In this document: positions 1-8,594 of the stretch, piece by piece
Numbering within the stretch: the stretch's first letter is position 1
How the letters are laid out: each line of letters starts with the position of its first letter
Origin: Burkholderiales bacterium
GTDB lineage: Bacteria > Pseudomonadota > Gammaproteobacteria > Burkholderiales > Burkholderiaceae_D
Length of the DNA stretch: 42,608 nt
NCBI GenBank assembly: GCA_016200895.1
Contig: JACQDX010000140.1
Span: 1-42,608 of the forward strand
Direction of reading: 5' to 3'
Program-made: the position numbers and the translations under genes
Notes under the pieces: generated by a model
The model's input: the letters and a program-made list of their open reading frames with translations, nothing else
Told to the model about the DNA's origin: nothing
Database searches by the model: none

Positions 1-69
1 AAATCCTGAGTCTCACCATGTTTGAAACAACGCCAATAAATCAACTACTTACGCCGTCATCGGGAAAAC

Positions 70-2634
70 TCAATGACGGAAATCAACCAAAACAGATGTC
101 TCTACTATGAGAAACGTTGGGACACTAGTGAAATGAACTAAGAGTTGATTTAGATTGCTTTCTACTTCTTTGAAAGTTGTGCGAGCCGTAGCCTTTGTCG
201 GATAGGCGCCATGTCCTGAAGTTTTGTTTCTTATTAATAAAGTTTTTTTCAGGATATCTATCAGTTCATCGTCAAAAAAATTATTTACTAATAAAAAATT
301 GGGCGAAACTTTATTCTCGAAGTAAATTCTTTTAATTTTTTCAATCATATTGACCCACGTTCCAAATGTGGCATTTGTCAGATAGCTCTTTTGTTGGGAC
401 AGCATTTTATTGCTTGTGGGTTCATCAATATCTGGCGTAATGCACTCGACAAGAGCAGATACAATAAGTATTGATAGACTTTCGACCAATTTAAGTATTA
501 ACTCATATCGATCCTTAAATCGGTTTTCTTCAATGCTCCGGTAATGATGAAGAATGTTTGATAAGGGAAATGGTACGAATTCTAGCAGTCGTGAGACACC
601 ATCTTTTTCGGTTGGTAGTCGAAGTTCTTCCTGTTGAAAATTTTTGTTTTGGTCAATCCATAAATCTGATTCCATTGTATCAAGGCGCTTTTTCCAGCTG
701 TGTAGAGAATCGAGAAAGTTCGACATTTTTTTTTGATTTTCAAAATCTGGAAATGATATTTTTTTCCGAATCAAATCATATTTACTGGTGGGTCTTGGTT
801 GACTTGATTTTTCGTATTTTTTTATCCATTGCTTCCAAGCTTCTCCGGCAAAAAAATATTTAAGGTAGGCTTCGTCGAAATCGCTTTTAGGTTTGAAAAA
901 ATAGTATTTTGATTTTTCGATGTTTTGATTGTCTGATGAAAATATAATATGACTCCAGGTTTTGGAGATAGCAAATGTCCAGTCTGAATCTACTTCTTCA
1001 AAAAATGCTCGAAATGGCCTTCCGGAGTTATCTTGATGTACGAAAAATTTTTCAAATGAAAACTCGTATCCAACTTTGCCGAGTTCTTTGTCTTTTGCAT
1101 CAAGATAATCTTGATCTATAGAATATTCTCTATATATACCTTCTAGATTTTCCCGAACATAGACATCAACATTTACATTTAACGGTACCTTCTCGAATTC
1201 AGAATTTCTTTTGCTTACATTGAATTTATATTCTCGATGTCCGAATAATTTTCTATCTATAAGTATTGAGTTCTCGCAAATGAATTGATTTGCGTATAAG
1301 TCGGTGATTTGCTTTACTGCTTCTGCGTCAAGTTGATTGTATTTTGCTCCAACTACTTTTTGCAGGCGTATGCCCATATTACTCGCGTCTATTAATTGAA
1401 CCTTCTCTTTGCGAGACTCATTTTTCTTTGTATTTAATACTAATATGTATGTTTGAATCGAGGTATTCAGGAGCATGCCATCAGGTAGTGCAATAATGGC
1501 TTCAAGGAAGTCATTGTCAATTATGAAGCGGCGAATTTCACTCTCTCCGCTTCCAGATGAGCCAGTCGTAAGAGCGGATCTATTGAGGATTATCGAAGCC
1601 TTCCCACCACCTTCATCCTTGGTTTTCAGTTTATTTAATGCATGTAGTACAAACAATAGTGAGCTATCTGAAACACGGGGTAGACCCGGTCCAAAACGAC
1701 CAGAAAACTTTAAACTTTCATGCTCGTTAATAATTTCACTTTCAATTTTCTTCCAATCCATACCAAAGGGGGGATTGGATAAAACATAATCGAAATGACA
1801 TTTGAAAAAACTATCATTCGACAGTGTGTTCCCTAGTCGTACATTGCTTGTTTCTTGCCCTACTAAAAGTGACCAGGCTTTGCAATTTGCAAAACTCTCT
1901 GGATTTAATTCTTGCCCAAAGCTTTTAAATATTACGTGAGGATTTAGTTTGTACAATAAATTTAAGCTCGAAAATAAGAAAGATCCTGAACCTGCGGCAG
2001 GATCATATATCGTTCCTATAGGATGATCTTTTGCATCGATTTTATGACTTTCAATGAAAGTTAATTCTGTAATCAGATTTACTATGTCAGACGGCGAAAA
2101 ATGTTCTCCTGCGATTTCATTTGATCCTTCGGCAAATCGGCGTATTAGTTCCTCAAACACCAAGCCAATATCGCGGTTCGAAATTGCTTTGGGGTTCAGG
2201 TCAATAATGCGTACTTTTTGAACTATCTTGTAGAGCAAGTTGTCATGAAGCTGTCCGATGGATTCAACAAAATTGTAGTACTCAAAAATTTCACGCACAT
2301 CCGTCGAAAAACTCCGGACATAATTTTCCAGATTGGTTTTGATGTCAAATTCACTTAATTTGGACAAATCCATTTTTGATGTGTTAAAAAAATTCAAGCC
2401 CCCGGAGGCATGCAACAGTAATTTTTGTTGCTCTTCGCCATGCAAATTCATGCTTTCTGTTTTTTGCCATTCTGCCAGTACGATTTCTTTACTTGCCTCC
2501 AAAGAGCATTCTAATCGGCGCAATAAGCAAAACGGCAAAACGATGCGGCCATACTGGCTTTGCTTAAAATCTCCACGAAGTAGGTCGGCAATCGCCCAGA
2601 AATCGGCGGCTAGGTTATTAGGTGTCTGTGTCAT
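70..2634 (-). CDS. N6-adenine DNA methylase fused to HsdS-like half and HEPN-like C-terminal domain
   Basis: An 854-residue protein. Residues 1-170 resemble the helical HsdM N-terminus. Motif I, DPAAGSGSF, is at 211-219 and the catalytic NPPF at 287-290, so it should be an N6-adenine methyltransferase. Around 483-531 (EKVPL ... KVGYEFSFEKFF) it matches the usual HsdM C-terminal junction. Residues ~535-665 look like one HsdS target-recognition half: YYFF, YLKYFF, then KISFP followed by a long helix. Residues ~685-854 hold a helical domain starting VPFPLSNIL, with RNKTSGHG at 802-809, an R-x5-H motif of the kind seen in HEPN RNases. HsdM proteins are normally ~500 residues, so this is a fusion. 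The start at 2634 is chosen because HsdM homology begins at MTQTPNNLAADFW; the frame stays open upstream to 2877. No HsdR is visible, but it could lie beyond position 1. The gene is clearly AT-rich relative to its neighbours. The methylase call is firm; the HEPN call is from the motif only. Confidence 0.85.
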   Translation of the reverse strand: MTQTPNNLAADFWAIADLLRGDFKQSQYGRIVLPFCLLRRLECSLEASKEIVLAEWQKTESMNLHGEEQQKLLLHASGGLNFFNTSKMDLSKLSEFDIKTNLENYVRSFSTDVREIFEYYNFVESIGQLHDNLLYKIVQKVRIIDLNPKAISNRDIGLVFEELIRRFAEGSNEIAGEHFSPSDIVNLITELTFIESHKIDAKDHPIGTIYDPAAGSGSFLFSSLNLLYKLNPHVIFKSFGQELNPESFANCKAWSLLVGQETSNVRLGNTLSNDSFFKCHFDYVLSNPPFGMDWKKIESEIINEHESLKFSGRFGPGLPRVSDSSLLFVLHALNKLKTKDEGGGKASIILNRSALTTGSSGSGESEIRRFIIDNDFLEAIIALPDGMLLNTSIQTYILVLNTKKNESRKEKVQLIDASNMGIRLQKVVGAKYNQLDAEAVKQITDLYANQFICENSILIDRKLFGHREYKFNVSKRNSEFEKVPLNVNVDVYVRENLEGIYREYSIDQDYLDAKDKELGKVGYEFSFEKFFVHQDNSGRPFRAFFEEVDSDWTFAISKTWSHIIFSSDNQNIEKSKYYFFKPKSDFDEAYLKYFFAGEAWKQWIKKYEKSSQPRPTSKYDLIRKKISFPDFENQKKMSNFLDSLHSWKKRLDTMESDLWIDQNKNFQQEELRLPTEKDGVSRLLEFVPFPLSNILHHYRSIEENRFKDRYELILKLVESLSILIVSALVECITPDIDEPTSNKMLSQQKSYLTNATFGTWVNMIEKIKRIYFENKVSPNFLLVNNFFDDELIDILKKTLLIRNKTSGHGAYPTKATARTTFKEVESNLNQLLVHFTSVPTFLIVETSVLVDFRH

Positions 2635-2893
2635 GGAAGATTCTTTGTTCTTTTGCGTCGTTGAGCTGAGGCAGCTAAATCTCTGCTTGCAAATGTGCAT
2701 AGTAGACAAACGAGATGTTTTCGCTTGCATGCATTTGTTTGATTTGTATCTTACCCGACTGGCAACGGACTGCCTATGGGAATGCGCTTGGCGTAGCTCA
2801 AAAAAAGCGATAGAAGCAGGAGGAGAGAGAAAGGAAAAATTGAAGGCCAAAAACCAAAAAAGCCCTTGAATAATCAAGAGCTTAATCAGTGAT
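2635..2893. other. Gap between methylase gene and tRNA-Leu 3' end
   Basis: AT-rich stretch that should carry the promoter of the methylase gene and, if the AT-rich block is an integrated element, its attachment junction next to the tRNA CCA end. The methylase reading frame is open through most of it, but the residues do not resemble an HsdM N-terminus. I found no second copy of the tRNA 3' end within 1-2893. Confidence 0.4.
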
Positions 2894-2978
2894 TGGTGCC
2901 GAGAGCCGGAATCGAACCGGCACGCCTTGCGGCGCGGGATTTTGAGTCCCGTGCGTCTACCTATTCCGCCATCTCGGC
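2894..2978 (-). tRNA. tRNA-Leu (anticodon CAA)
   Basis: Read on the minus strand, the 7-bp acceptor stem GCCGAGA/TCTCGGC is followed by A73 and an encoded CCA (complement of 2894-2896). The anticodon arm is CGGGA-CTCAAAA-TCCCG, giving anticodon CAA, which reads UUG (Leu). A long variable arm (CGCCGCAAGGCG) marks a class II tRNA, and the T arm has GGTTCGATTCC. Its 3' end points at the AT-rich methylase block, the side on which tRNA-targeting integrases insert. Confidence 0.97.
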
Positions 2979-3071
2979 AACGCAGAACGAAATTATGACA
3001 GAGCCGTCAAAATTTTGCAAGCGGCCTGCTGCTTTTGCCGGGTTTGCTGGGTTTGTTATTTTTGTTATTCA

Positions 3072-4496
3072 TCATGGGTTTCTGCCTGGCTGGTCGAAAT
3101 TCACGTTCCTGCGCCACATGGCGGGGGTGGGGAAGCGTTTTTGGACTATGCGCAGGTAGTACCACAGGCTGAAGGCGACGATGGCGAGGCTGGTGCTGTT
3201 GGCCATCCAGAAGCCAGCTGCGCCGTGCAAAAAGGCGGGGCTGATGTTGTAGGGGTCCAGGCCCAGCATGACACCGCCGCCGAGGCCGCAGCCCCATAAC
3301 GCGAAGGCGTAGAGGATGGTGGGGACGATGGCGATTTTGTAGGCGCGCAGGATGAAGGCGGTGGTGACTTGTATCGCATCAAAAATCTGGTACACCGAAA
3401 TAAAGGTGAACAGCGGGAAGGCTGCTGCGATGATGACGGGGTTGGATGTGTAGGCATGCAAAATCAGGTCACGGCTGAACCAGATGGTGATGCCTATGGG
3501 CACAGCCAGCATGGCAGCCAGGATGATGCCTGCATTGCCGGTAACGCGGGCGGCCTGCATTTGTTTTGCGCCTATTGCTTGCGCGACCAGGGTGCCGGTG
3601 GCGCTGGCAATGGAGAGCGGCAGCATGTACAGGATGGTGCCAAAGTTGGCGGTGAGCTGGTGGCCGGATACTGCCACTTCACCCAGGCGGGCGATGAACA
3701 GGGCCATGAAGGCGAATGCGGTGACTTCGATGAGGTAGCTCAGGCCCATGGGTATGCCGAGGTGCAGCAGGCCGCGCAGGGCTTTCCAGTTAGGTTTGAC
3801 GAAGCCGGTGCCAAACAGGGCAAACAATTCATAATATTTGACGTGCTTGAGCATGAGCCAGCCTGTGATGAGCATGAGCCAGGCATTGACGGCAGTGGCG
3901 GCAGCGCAGCCAGGGCCGCCCATGGCGGGTATGCCAAGACCACCAAAGATGAACAGCGTGTTGAGCGGGATTTTTATTGTCAGCGCGGCGAGCTGTATGG
4001 CCATGACCATTTTGGGGCGACCAACGGCATTATTAAGTGCGCCGTAGATCCTGAAGCCCAGCGTGGCGGGCAGGGCGATGGCCAGTATTTGCAGATATTG
4101 TGCGGCCTTGTCATTCAGGGTCGGTGAGGCTTGTGCGATGGAGAGCAGGCTATTCGGGAACAGCAAGATCAGGCAGCCTATACAAGCCAGGAAACCGCCC
4201 AACCATACGCCTTGCTTGATTTCTGCGCCTATCTTTTTGAATTTGCGTGCGCCAAACAGTTGGCCGACGACGGGGGAGATGGCTTGCAAAATGCCGTTTA
4301 GGCCGACGAAGATGCTGACGTAAATCGAGATACCGATGGAGAGTGCGGCCAGATCAGTCGCCGAGAAGCGAGAAGTCATGGCGGTGTCTATCACCCCATT
4401 GCCCACCACGGCCATCTGGCCCACCATCATGGGCCATGATAGTGAGGCGATGCGTTTGATGTTGCCGCGCAGTGTGCTGGGGTGCTCGGTCTTCAT
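3072..4496 (-). CDS. MATE family multidrug/Na+ antiporter
   Basis: A 474-residue polytopic inner-membrane protein of normal MATE length. It shows two homologous halves: the first opens with IASLSWPMMVGQMAVVGNGVIDTAMTS (residues ~11-37), the second with LLHLGIPMGLSYLIEVTAFAFMALFIARLG near 245. Both halves carry the family's P/G-rich first helix and the ATAVNAW and ATGTLVAQAIGA type segments. The family exports cationic drugs or dyes in exchange for Na+ or H+. The ATG overlaps the stop of the upstream glycosyltransferase gene by 4 nt (ATGA, 4493-4496), so the two are probably translationally coupled. The substrate cannot be read from the sequence; NorM is the nearest well-known relative. Confidence 0.93.
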   Translation of the reverse strand: MKTEHPSTLRGNIKRIASLSWPMMVGQMAVVGNGVIDTAMTSRFSATDLAALSIGISIYVSIFVGLNGILQAISPVVGQLFGARKFKKIGAEIKQGVWLGGFLACIGCLILLFPNSLLSIAQASPTLNDKAAQYLQILAIALPATLGFRIYGALNNAVGRPKMVMAIQLAALTIKIPLNTLFIFGGLGIPAMGGPGCAAATAVNAWLMLITGWLMLKHVKYYELFALFGTGFVKPNWKALRGLLHLGIPMGLSYLIEVTAFAFMALFIARLGEVAVSGHQLTANFGTILYMLPLSIASATGTLVAQAIGAKQMQAARVTGNAGIILAAMLAVPIGITIWFSRDLILHAYTSNPVIIAAAFPLFTFISVYQIFDAIQVTTAFILRAYKIAIVPTILYAFALWGCGLGGGVMLGLDPYNISPAFLHGAAGFWMANSTSLAIVAFSLWYYLRIVQKRFPTPAMWRRNVNFDQPGRNP

Positions 4497-6217
4497 TGCT
4501 GCTTGCGCTGGTACAGGGTAAACAATTCGTCGTTGTCGGCAGCGCGGTGGCCAGACCAGAGAACAGTCCAGTGTTCTTGATTGTATTCTTCTGGCAGTAC
4601 GCTTTCATGCAGGGATTTTTTGCTGTTTTGTACCAGTAAAAGTTGGCAGTCATGGTCAGAGAATCCAGCGAATTGCAGTTTGCCAAAATACGCAAATGAA
4701 GCGCGTTGTGATGGGCCTATGTGGGCTTGTATGCAGCCCATATTGGGGGGCACTTTTTGCGCAAGTTCTTTGGAGAGTGGCGCGTAGCTGACTTTTTGGT
4801 CTAGCCAGGGCAAGCCCAGGCTTTGCACTAATAGCCAGCACAAAATGACGCCGCCACTGGATAGGACTACGGCGCGCCACAAGACGGCTGGCTGCCTGGA
4901 GATGCGCCAGTACACCAGGCGGAACCAGGCTACTGTCGCAGCCAGAGCGATGATAAAGACAAAGATATTGAAGCTGGACTGGTAGCCCGGCACCAGATTG
5001 CCAGCTCTTTTTGCCATGCCGGGTGGCCAGCCTGTCTGGTCAGCCAGCCAGTAGAGCCAGATAAAGGCAGCTACAGCGGTGAAGACTATGACAGAGAACC
5101 AGTCAACGGCATTGATGGCGCTGCGTTTCATGGTCGGCAAGCCAAAGGCGGCAAGTATCGCCAGCGGCGGCAGTATCGGCAAGAGTATCGCTTCTTCTGA
5201 CTGGTGATTGAGGATGGCAAGCACTCCAAAGCAAATCAAAAAACTGACAGGCAGGGAGATGTGCATGGCTTTTTCTTGCTTGCGCCATGCAAAGATGGCC
5301 CAGGCAGCAAACGGCCAGGCGGGCCAGCTAAACCATATGCCATAGCGGAACAGGTAGCTGATGCTGTCGAATTTGGGGAAGTCGAACTGGCGATAATTCC
5401 ACTGCATCCATGCCTGGTAAGGCGAGCCGTCATAGGGATGAGCCAGGCTGATGGTGAGCAGCCAGATACCCGCAACGATGATAGCCAGCGGCAAGGCGGT
5501 GTTGATCAGATATTTAAGGGGTTCGCGTTGCTGGCGATATGCACAGACAGCCAGCAGGCTGATCCATAAGCCAGTCGGTAATACCCAGCCACGGGTCAGG
5601 ACCAGCAAGCCGAGTATGCCGCCGATTTTGGCGGCGGTAAGTCTGCTTGGTTCATCCAGCAGTCGCACACATAAGTACAGGGTGCAGGCGATCAGGGATA
5701 TTTGCAGGGCTTCGGCACTGGTTTCGTGGCTGCGTAGTAGCAGGCCCAGGCAACCAAGATAAATCAGCAAGGCACCGTCGGCCAGGGTGCGGCCAAAGTC
5801 GCGTGCTTCTGGCTGGCCACCAAAGGCCAGCTTCAAGGGTTGTGCTTCTGGTCTGCGGCCCAGCAGATAAGTGGCATACCAGACCGAGAGGGAACCGAGC
5901 AGGAAAGAGACGCCTGTGCTCAGGCGGGCAGCCATGGGCTCGCCCACCAGCCAGCCAAATAATTTAATGCAGATGGCACCTAACCAGAAAGCCAGCGGGC
6001 CTTCTTCTGGCATGGGCAGGCCGACGATGTGCGGCCACAGCCAGTCTGCCAGCGTGCCATGCGCCATTGTCCACATGATGCCAAAACCGGCGGCGTCATC
6101 ACCTTTCCACGGGTCACGGCCTATCAGGCCGGGCAGGATATACAGGAGACAGAGGGCGATGATTCCCCAGCGCGGTAGCGCAACTGTTGCGGCAGCAGGA
6201 AGTCGGACTGGCTTCAT
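4493..6217 (-). CDS. GT39/ArnT-like membrane glycosyltransferase
   Basis: A 574-residue protein with about 10-12 membrane helices followed by a soluble C-terminal part (~470-574). The first periplasmic loop has GRDPWKGDDAAGFG (residues 33-46), which carries the acidic residues (D35, D40, D41) typical of PMT/ArnT-type GT-C enzymes, and EEGPLAFWLGA at 71-81 is the family's second motif. Such enzymes move a sugar from a polyprenyl-phosphate carrier to an acceptor on the periplasmic face of the inner membrane (lipid A, protein or polymer). The acceptor is not evident here. The gene overlaps the following MATE gene by 4 nt and sits downstream of a strong terminator that separates it from rpmE2. 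Confidence 0.85.
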   Translation of the reverse strand: MKPVRLPAAATVALPRWGIIALCLLYILPGLIGRDPWKGDDAAGFGIMWTMAHGTLADWLWPHIVGLPMPEEGPLAFWLGAICIKLFGWLVGEPMAARLSTGVSFLLGSLSVWYATYLLGRRPEAQPLKLAFGGQPEARDFGRTLADGALLIYLGCLGLLLRSHETSAEALQISLIACTLYLCVRLLDEPSRLTAAKIGGILGLLVLTRGWVLPTGLWISLLAVCAYRQQREPLKYLINTALPLAIIVAGIWLLTISLAHPYDGSPYQAWMQWNYRQFDFPKFDSISYLFRYGIWFSWPAWPFAAWAIFAWRKQEKAMHISLPVSFLICFGVLAILNHQSEEAILLPILPPLAILAAFGLPTMKRSAINAVDWFSVIVFTAVAAFIWLYWLADQTGWPPGMAKRAGNLVPGYQSSFNIFVFIIALAATVAWFRLVYWRISRQPAVLWRAVVLSSGGVILCWLLVQSLGLPWLDQKVSYAPLSKELAQKVPPNMGCIQAHIGPSQRASFAYFGKLQFAGFSDHDCQLLLVQNSKKSLHESVLPEEYNQEHWTVLWSGHRAADNDELFTLYQRKQQ

Positions 6218-6263
6218 ATCTGGGTGGTGGAGGGAAAGGATGCTTATTGTAGGGTAAAGCTCT

Positions 6264-6297
6264 AGTAAAAAAGGCAGCCTGAGCTGCCTTTTTTACT
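6264..6297. terminator. Bidirectional rho-independent terminator
   Basis: A perfect 15-bp palindrome (6264-6278 with 6283-6297) around a CTGA loop. The GGCAGC/GCTGCC core is flanked by A6 on one side and T6 on the other, so it can stop transcription in either direction. It lies just past rpmE2 and before the glycosyltransferase gene, both on the minus strand. Confidence 0.9.
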
Positions 6298-6400
6298 AAA
6301 AATTCTTGGGAACCACAGACGGTCTTGCGTACTCCGCAATTTTGTATTAGCAAGGATTGCCCTGCTAATACATGAAACTTGGCTGTGCTTCCCTGGCCAA

Positions 6401-6667
6401 TTAGTTGGCAACAGAAGTCTTGGAACCGACTTTGCCGAACTTCTGGCGGAATTTTTCAACGCGACCGGCTGTATCCACGATTTTGTGTTTGCCAGTGTAG
6501 AAAGGATGAGATTCTGCAGAAACCTCGATCTTTACCAGTGGATATTCTTTACCTTCAAACTCACCTTTGTCGCGAGTGTTGATAGTTGAACGTGTGATGA
6601 ATTTGAAATCGCAAGAAACGTCGTGGAACAGAACTTCGCGATAATTTGGGTGGATGCCATCTCTCAT
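6401..6667 (-). CDS. rpmE2: 50S ribosomal protein L31 type B
   Basis: An 88-residue protein beginning MRDGIHPNYREVLFHDVSCD, with SAESHPFYTGK in the middle and a basic tail ending FRQKFGKVGSKTSVAN. This is the zinc-free (type B) form: the paired CxxC ligands of type A L31 are absent and only C19 is present. The start is chosen at 6667 because L31 homology begins there and a GAGG lies just upstream; an in-frame ATG at 6745 would add an unrelated 26-residue leader. In related beta-proteobacteria rpmE normally follows rho directly, whereas here rho lies about 16 kb away on the same strand. Confidence 0.96.
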   Translation of the reverse strand: MRDGIHPNYREVLFHDVSCDFKFITRSTINTRDKGEFEGKEYPLVKIEVSAESHPFYTGKHKIVDTAGRVEKFRQKFGKVGSKTSVAN

Positions 6668-6973
6668 GCTTGCCTCGAAAATAGTGTGGGTAGCCAATAA
6701 GCACTTCGTCGGTCGTCTTGCTTCTTGACCCGATTGCATTATCACTTGCCAAAGGTTAAATAATTGTCTGGATTTTGGACGCCCAAAATGCCAAGCCGAT
6801 GATTATACAATGAAAATTGAGGGTTTTGCGGTGTGATGTTGTGGGGGATGAGGGCTTATTGCAGATAAATTTGAGGTGGGTAAGGTGAGCTTGAGTGGGG
6901 TGATGTTGTTTATTGGGTATGTTTTCTGTCCATTTTGTCGCGACTTATTCTAGTTTACTAAGAACGCCGCTAG

Positions 6974-6993
6974 GTTCCTGCCTGCGCAGGAAC
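6974..6993. repeat. Short REP-like hairpin
   Basis: Arms GTTCCTGC (6974-6981) and GCAGGAAC (6986-6993) pair perfectly around CTGC. This resembles the dispersed 'cctgcgcaggaac' type elements scattered through many beta-proteobacterial genomes; only one clear copy is seen here. Confidence 0.6.
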
Positions 6994-7079
6994 GACGAAT
7001 TTAAGGGTGTTTTCTTTGCAAGGTCTTCTAGTTTTCTGTCTCCCTTTTACCCTTTTTTCGCCTTTCTCTGTGACGCCTC

Positions 7080-7150
7080 TGTGGTGTGGTAAGGATTTCA
7101 AGCAACATGTTGCTTGATTACGGAACGATGATCTTTTGCACAAGATGACT
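7080..7150 (-). repeat. Dispersed palindromic repeat, copy 1
   Basis: Contains the perfect palindrome CAAGCAACATGTTGCTTG (7099-7116) followed by the near-palindrome ATCTTTTGCACAAGAT (7131-7146). Read on the minus strand it lines up with the centre of the element at 41694-41865: a TCTTG...CAAGA hairpin, a GTTCG/GTTCC stretch, then the GCAACATGTTGC palindrome followed by TGAAA. Two copies in opposite orientation in one window suggest a genome-wide family. Confidence 0.7.
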
Positions 7151-7268
7151 CCTCCCTCCACGTCGCTGTGGTGAGAGGTTTTGAATTTCACACACACAAA
7201 CTCCAGACCCAAAATCACGTCCAACTTGCTAAAATCCCCATTTTTGCACCAAATCCTGAAGGAGAAAC

Positions 7269-7898
7269 ATGACGACGAGCTATTTGGGTATGAGTTCGAT
7301 GTTGCATACCATTGAAGTCGCCGGGATACTGGCCTTTGCCAGTTCGGGGTTTATTGAGGCGCGGCGCAAGCGTATGGATGTGGTGGGGGTGTTTACGGTG
7401 GCCTTTATTACTGCATTTGGTGGCGGCACGCTGCGTGATCTCTTGTTGGACCGGCGGCCACTGTTTTGGGTAGAGAATCAGGAATACCCTATCCTCATCT
7501 TTGCCATGTCCATCATTGCCATCCCGTTTTTACGGCATTTGCGTAATGCTGTGACTGAAAATGCGATTGTGCTGGCCGATGCGCTGGGCCTGGGTTTGTT
7601 CAGTGTGACCGGGGCGTCGCTAGCGCAAGAGGCACAGATGCCTATGTTTGTCTGCGTCATGATGGGTGTCATCACTGGTATTTTTGGCGGTGTCTTGCGC
7701 GATATTATCTGTAATGAAATACCGCTGGTGTTCAGGCGCAGTCATTTGTATGCGACTTGCGCCTTTGCTGGGTGCTGGGCTTATTTGCTGCTGAACTGGC
7801 TGCAGATCAATGAAGGTGTCGCCCTGGGTTTTGGGGTAGGCATATGCTTCGTACTGCGCATGATGGCAGTGCGTTTCGACTGGAAATTGCCGGTCTAG
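7269..7898 (+). CDS. TRIC/UPF0126 family cation channel-like membrane protein
   Basis: A 209-residue inner-membrane protein with about seven predicted helices arranged as two repeats. The glycine-rich GGGTLRD at residues 51-57 recurs as GGVLRD at 140-145, the hallmark of the UPF0126 (YicG/YadS) family, whose structures are prokaryotic TRIC-type trimeric K+-permeable channels. The start is supported by a strong ribosome site (AAGGAG about 6 nt before ATG). It stands alone; the convergent TetR gene ends 19 nt after it. Physiological role in bacteria is poorly known. Confidence 0.9.
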   Translation: MTTSYLGMSSMLHTIEVAGILAFASSGFIEARRKRMDVVGVFTVAFITAFGGGTLRDLLLDRRPLFWVENQEYPILIFAMSIIAIPFLRHLRNAVTENAIVLADALGLGLFSVTGASLAQEAQMPMFVCVMMGVITGIFGGVLRDIICNEIPLVFRRSHLYATCAFAGCWAYLLLNWLQINEGVALGFGVGICFVLRMMAVRFDWKLPV

Positions 7899-7916
7899 CC
7901 CGGTTTTAGCTTAGTT

Positions 7917-8594
7917 TCAATTATCTACGACCAGATGAAGAGTGGATTCCTTTTCTGCTGGTTTTGATTTCTTTAATGGGGGGCGGGCGACCAGGCCTGC
8001 CAGAAACATGTCTATCATGTCTTCAGCATGGAGCATCAGGCAATAGGCGGAAGAGTCTTCCAGCCATTCATGGACTATACCTATGACATAGGCGTGGATG
8101 GCTTGCATGGCGATCCAGGTGTCGGTGTCGGGATGTAACTGCCCCTGGTCAACCGCTTGCTGGATCATGATTTGTACCTTGGCCAGACATTCAACCCGTT
8201 TTTCGCTTTCGGCGCTGAAGAAGATCAGGTCACTGTTTTTTTCGCAGCGATGAAAAATGATGTCAAAAACTTTTTGCTGGCGTTCATTGCCAGTGACCAG
8301 ATTAAGGAAGTGGACGTTTAATTGTTTGATGCCTGCCAGCGGATCTTTGTGCGGTGTGGAAACAATTTCATTGAGCAGGGCTTCCATGGGCAAGAAGGCG
8401 CGGTCACACATGGCTTGAAAAAGGGCATTTTTATCCTTGAAGTGCCAGTAAATTGCGCCGCGCGTCATGCCTGCTGCAGTGGCAACATCATTGAGTGTGG
8501 TACTGGTGACACCTTTTTCAGCGAAGACTTTTTCTGCTGCATCGAGCAGCGTATTATAGGTTTCCTGCGCTTCTTCTTTCGTCTTTCTGACCAT
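7917..8594 (-). CDS. TetR/AcrR family repressor of the adjacent RND efflux operon
   Basis: A 225-residue regulator with the N-terminal helix-turn-helix at about 34-53 (STTLNDVATAAGMTRGAIYWHF), nearly identical in style to AcrR, TtgR and MexR-like TetR proteins; the C-terminal part matches the TetR_C_2 ligand domain. The start at 8594 is preferred over an in-frame ATG at 8612 because AAAGGAAA lies 4 nt before it. It is divergent from the RND operon, and the operator at 9175-9198 lies on that operon's promoter. It probably represses the pump until a hydrophobic drug binds it. A family match to AcrR is sure; the exact symbol is not. Confidence 0.92.
   Translation of the reverse strand: MVRKTKEEAQETYNTLLDAAEKVFAEKGVTSTTLNDVATAAGMTRGAIYWHFKDKNALFQAMCDRAFLPMEALLNEIVSTPHKDPLAGIKQLNVHFLNLVTGNERQQKVFDIIFHRCEKNSDLIFFSAESEKRVECLAKVQIMIQQAVDQGQLHPDTDTWIAMQAIHAYVIGIVHEWLEDSSAYCLMLHAEDMIDMFLAGLVARPPLKKSKPAEKESTLHLVVDN

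Larger units (their letters stand above)
6668..7268. other. Intergenic region rich in small palindromes
   Basis: No convincing gene in about 600 bp. The rpmE2 side has a TATAAT on the minus strand (complement of 6802-6807), a possible -10 for rpmE2, without a clear -35. The middle and right contain the hairpin at 6974-6993 and the palindromic repeat at 7080-7150, listed separately. The short minus-strand frame across 6970-7224 translates to a repeat-derived peptide and is not a credible gene. Confidence 0.6.

Noticed and set aside
1..69. Start of another minus-strand gene (ATG at 19-17)
   Set aside because: Only six codons are visible, with no clear ribosome site.
2635..2877. N-terminal extension of the methylase frame
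   Set aside because: The frame is open, but the residues are unlike HsdM and run almost to the tRNA gene; the HsdM-like sequence starts at 2634.
1..2893. Direct repeat of the tRNA-Leu 3' end marking the other attachment site
   Set aside because: I searched by eye and found none inside the window; it would have to be further left.
3369..4127. A 252-codon plus-strand open frame
   Set aside because: Lies entirely antisense to the MATE gene, is rich in Gly, Gln, Ala and His in a way typical of reversed membrane-protein codons, and has no recognisable motif.
6970..7224. Small minus-strand gene
   Set aside because: The peptide is the translation of repeat sequence and resembles that of the repeat at 41705-41800, not a protein family.
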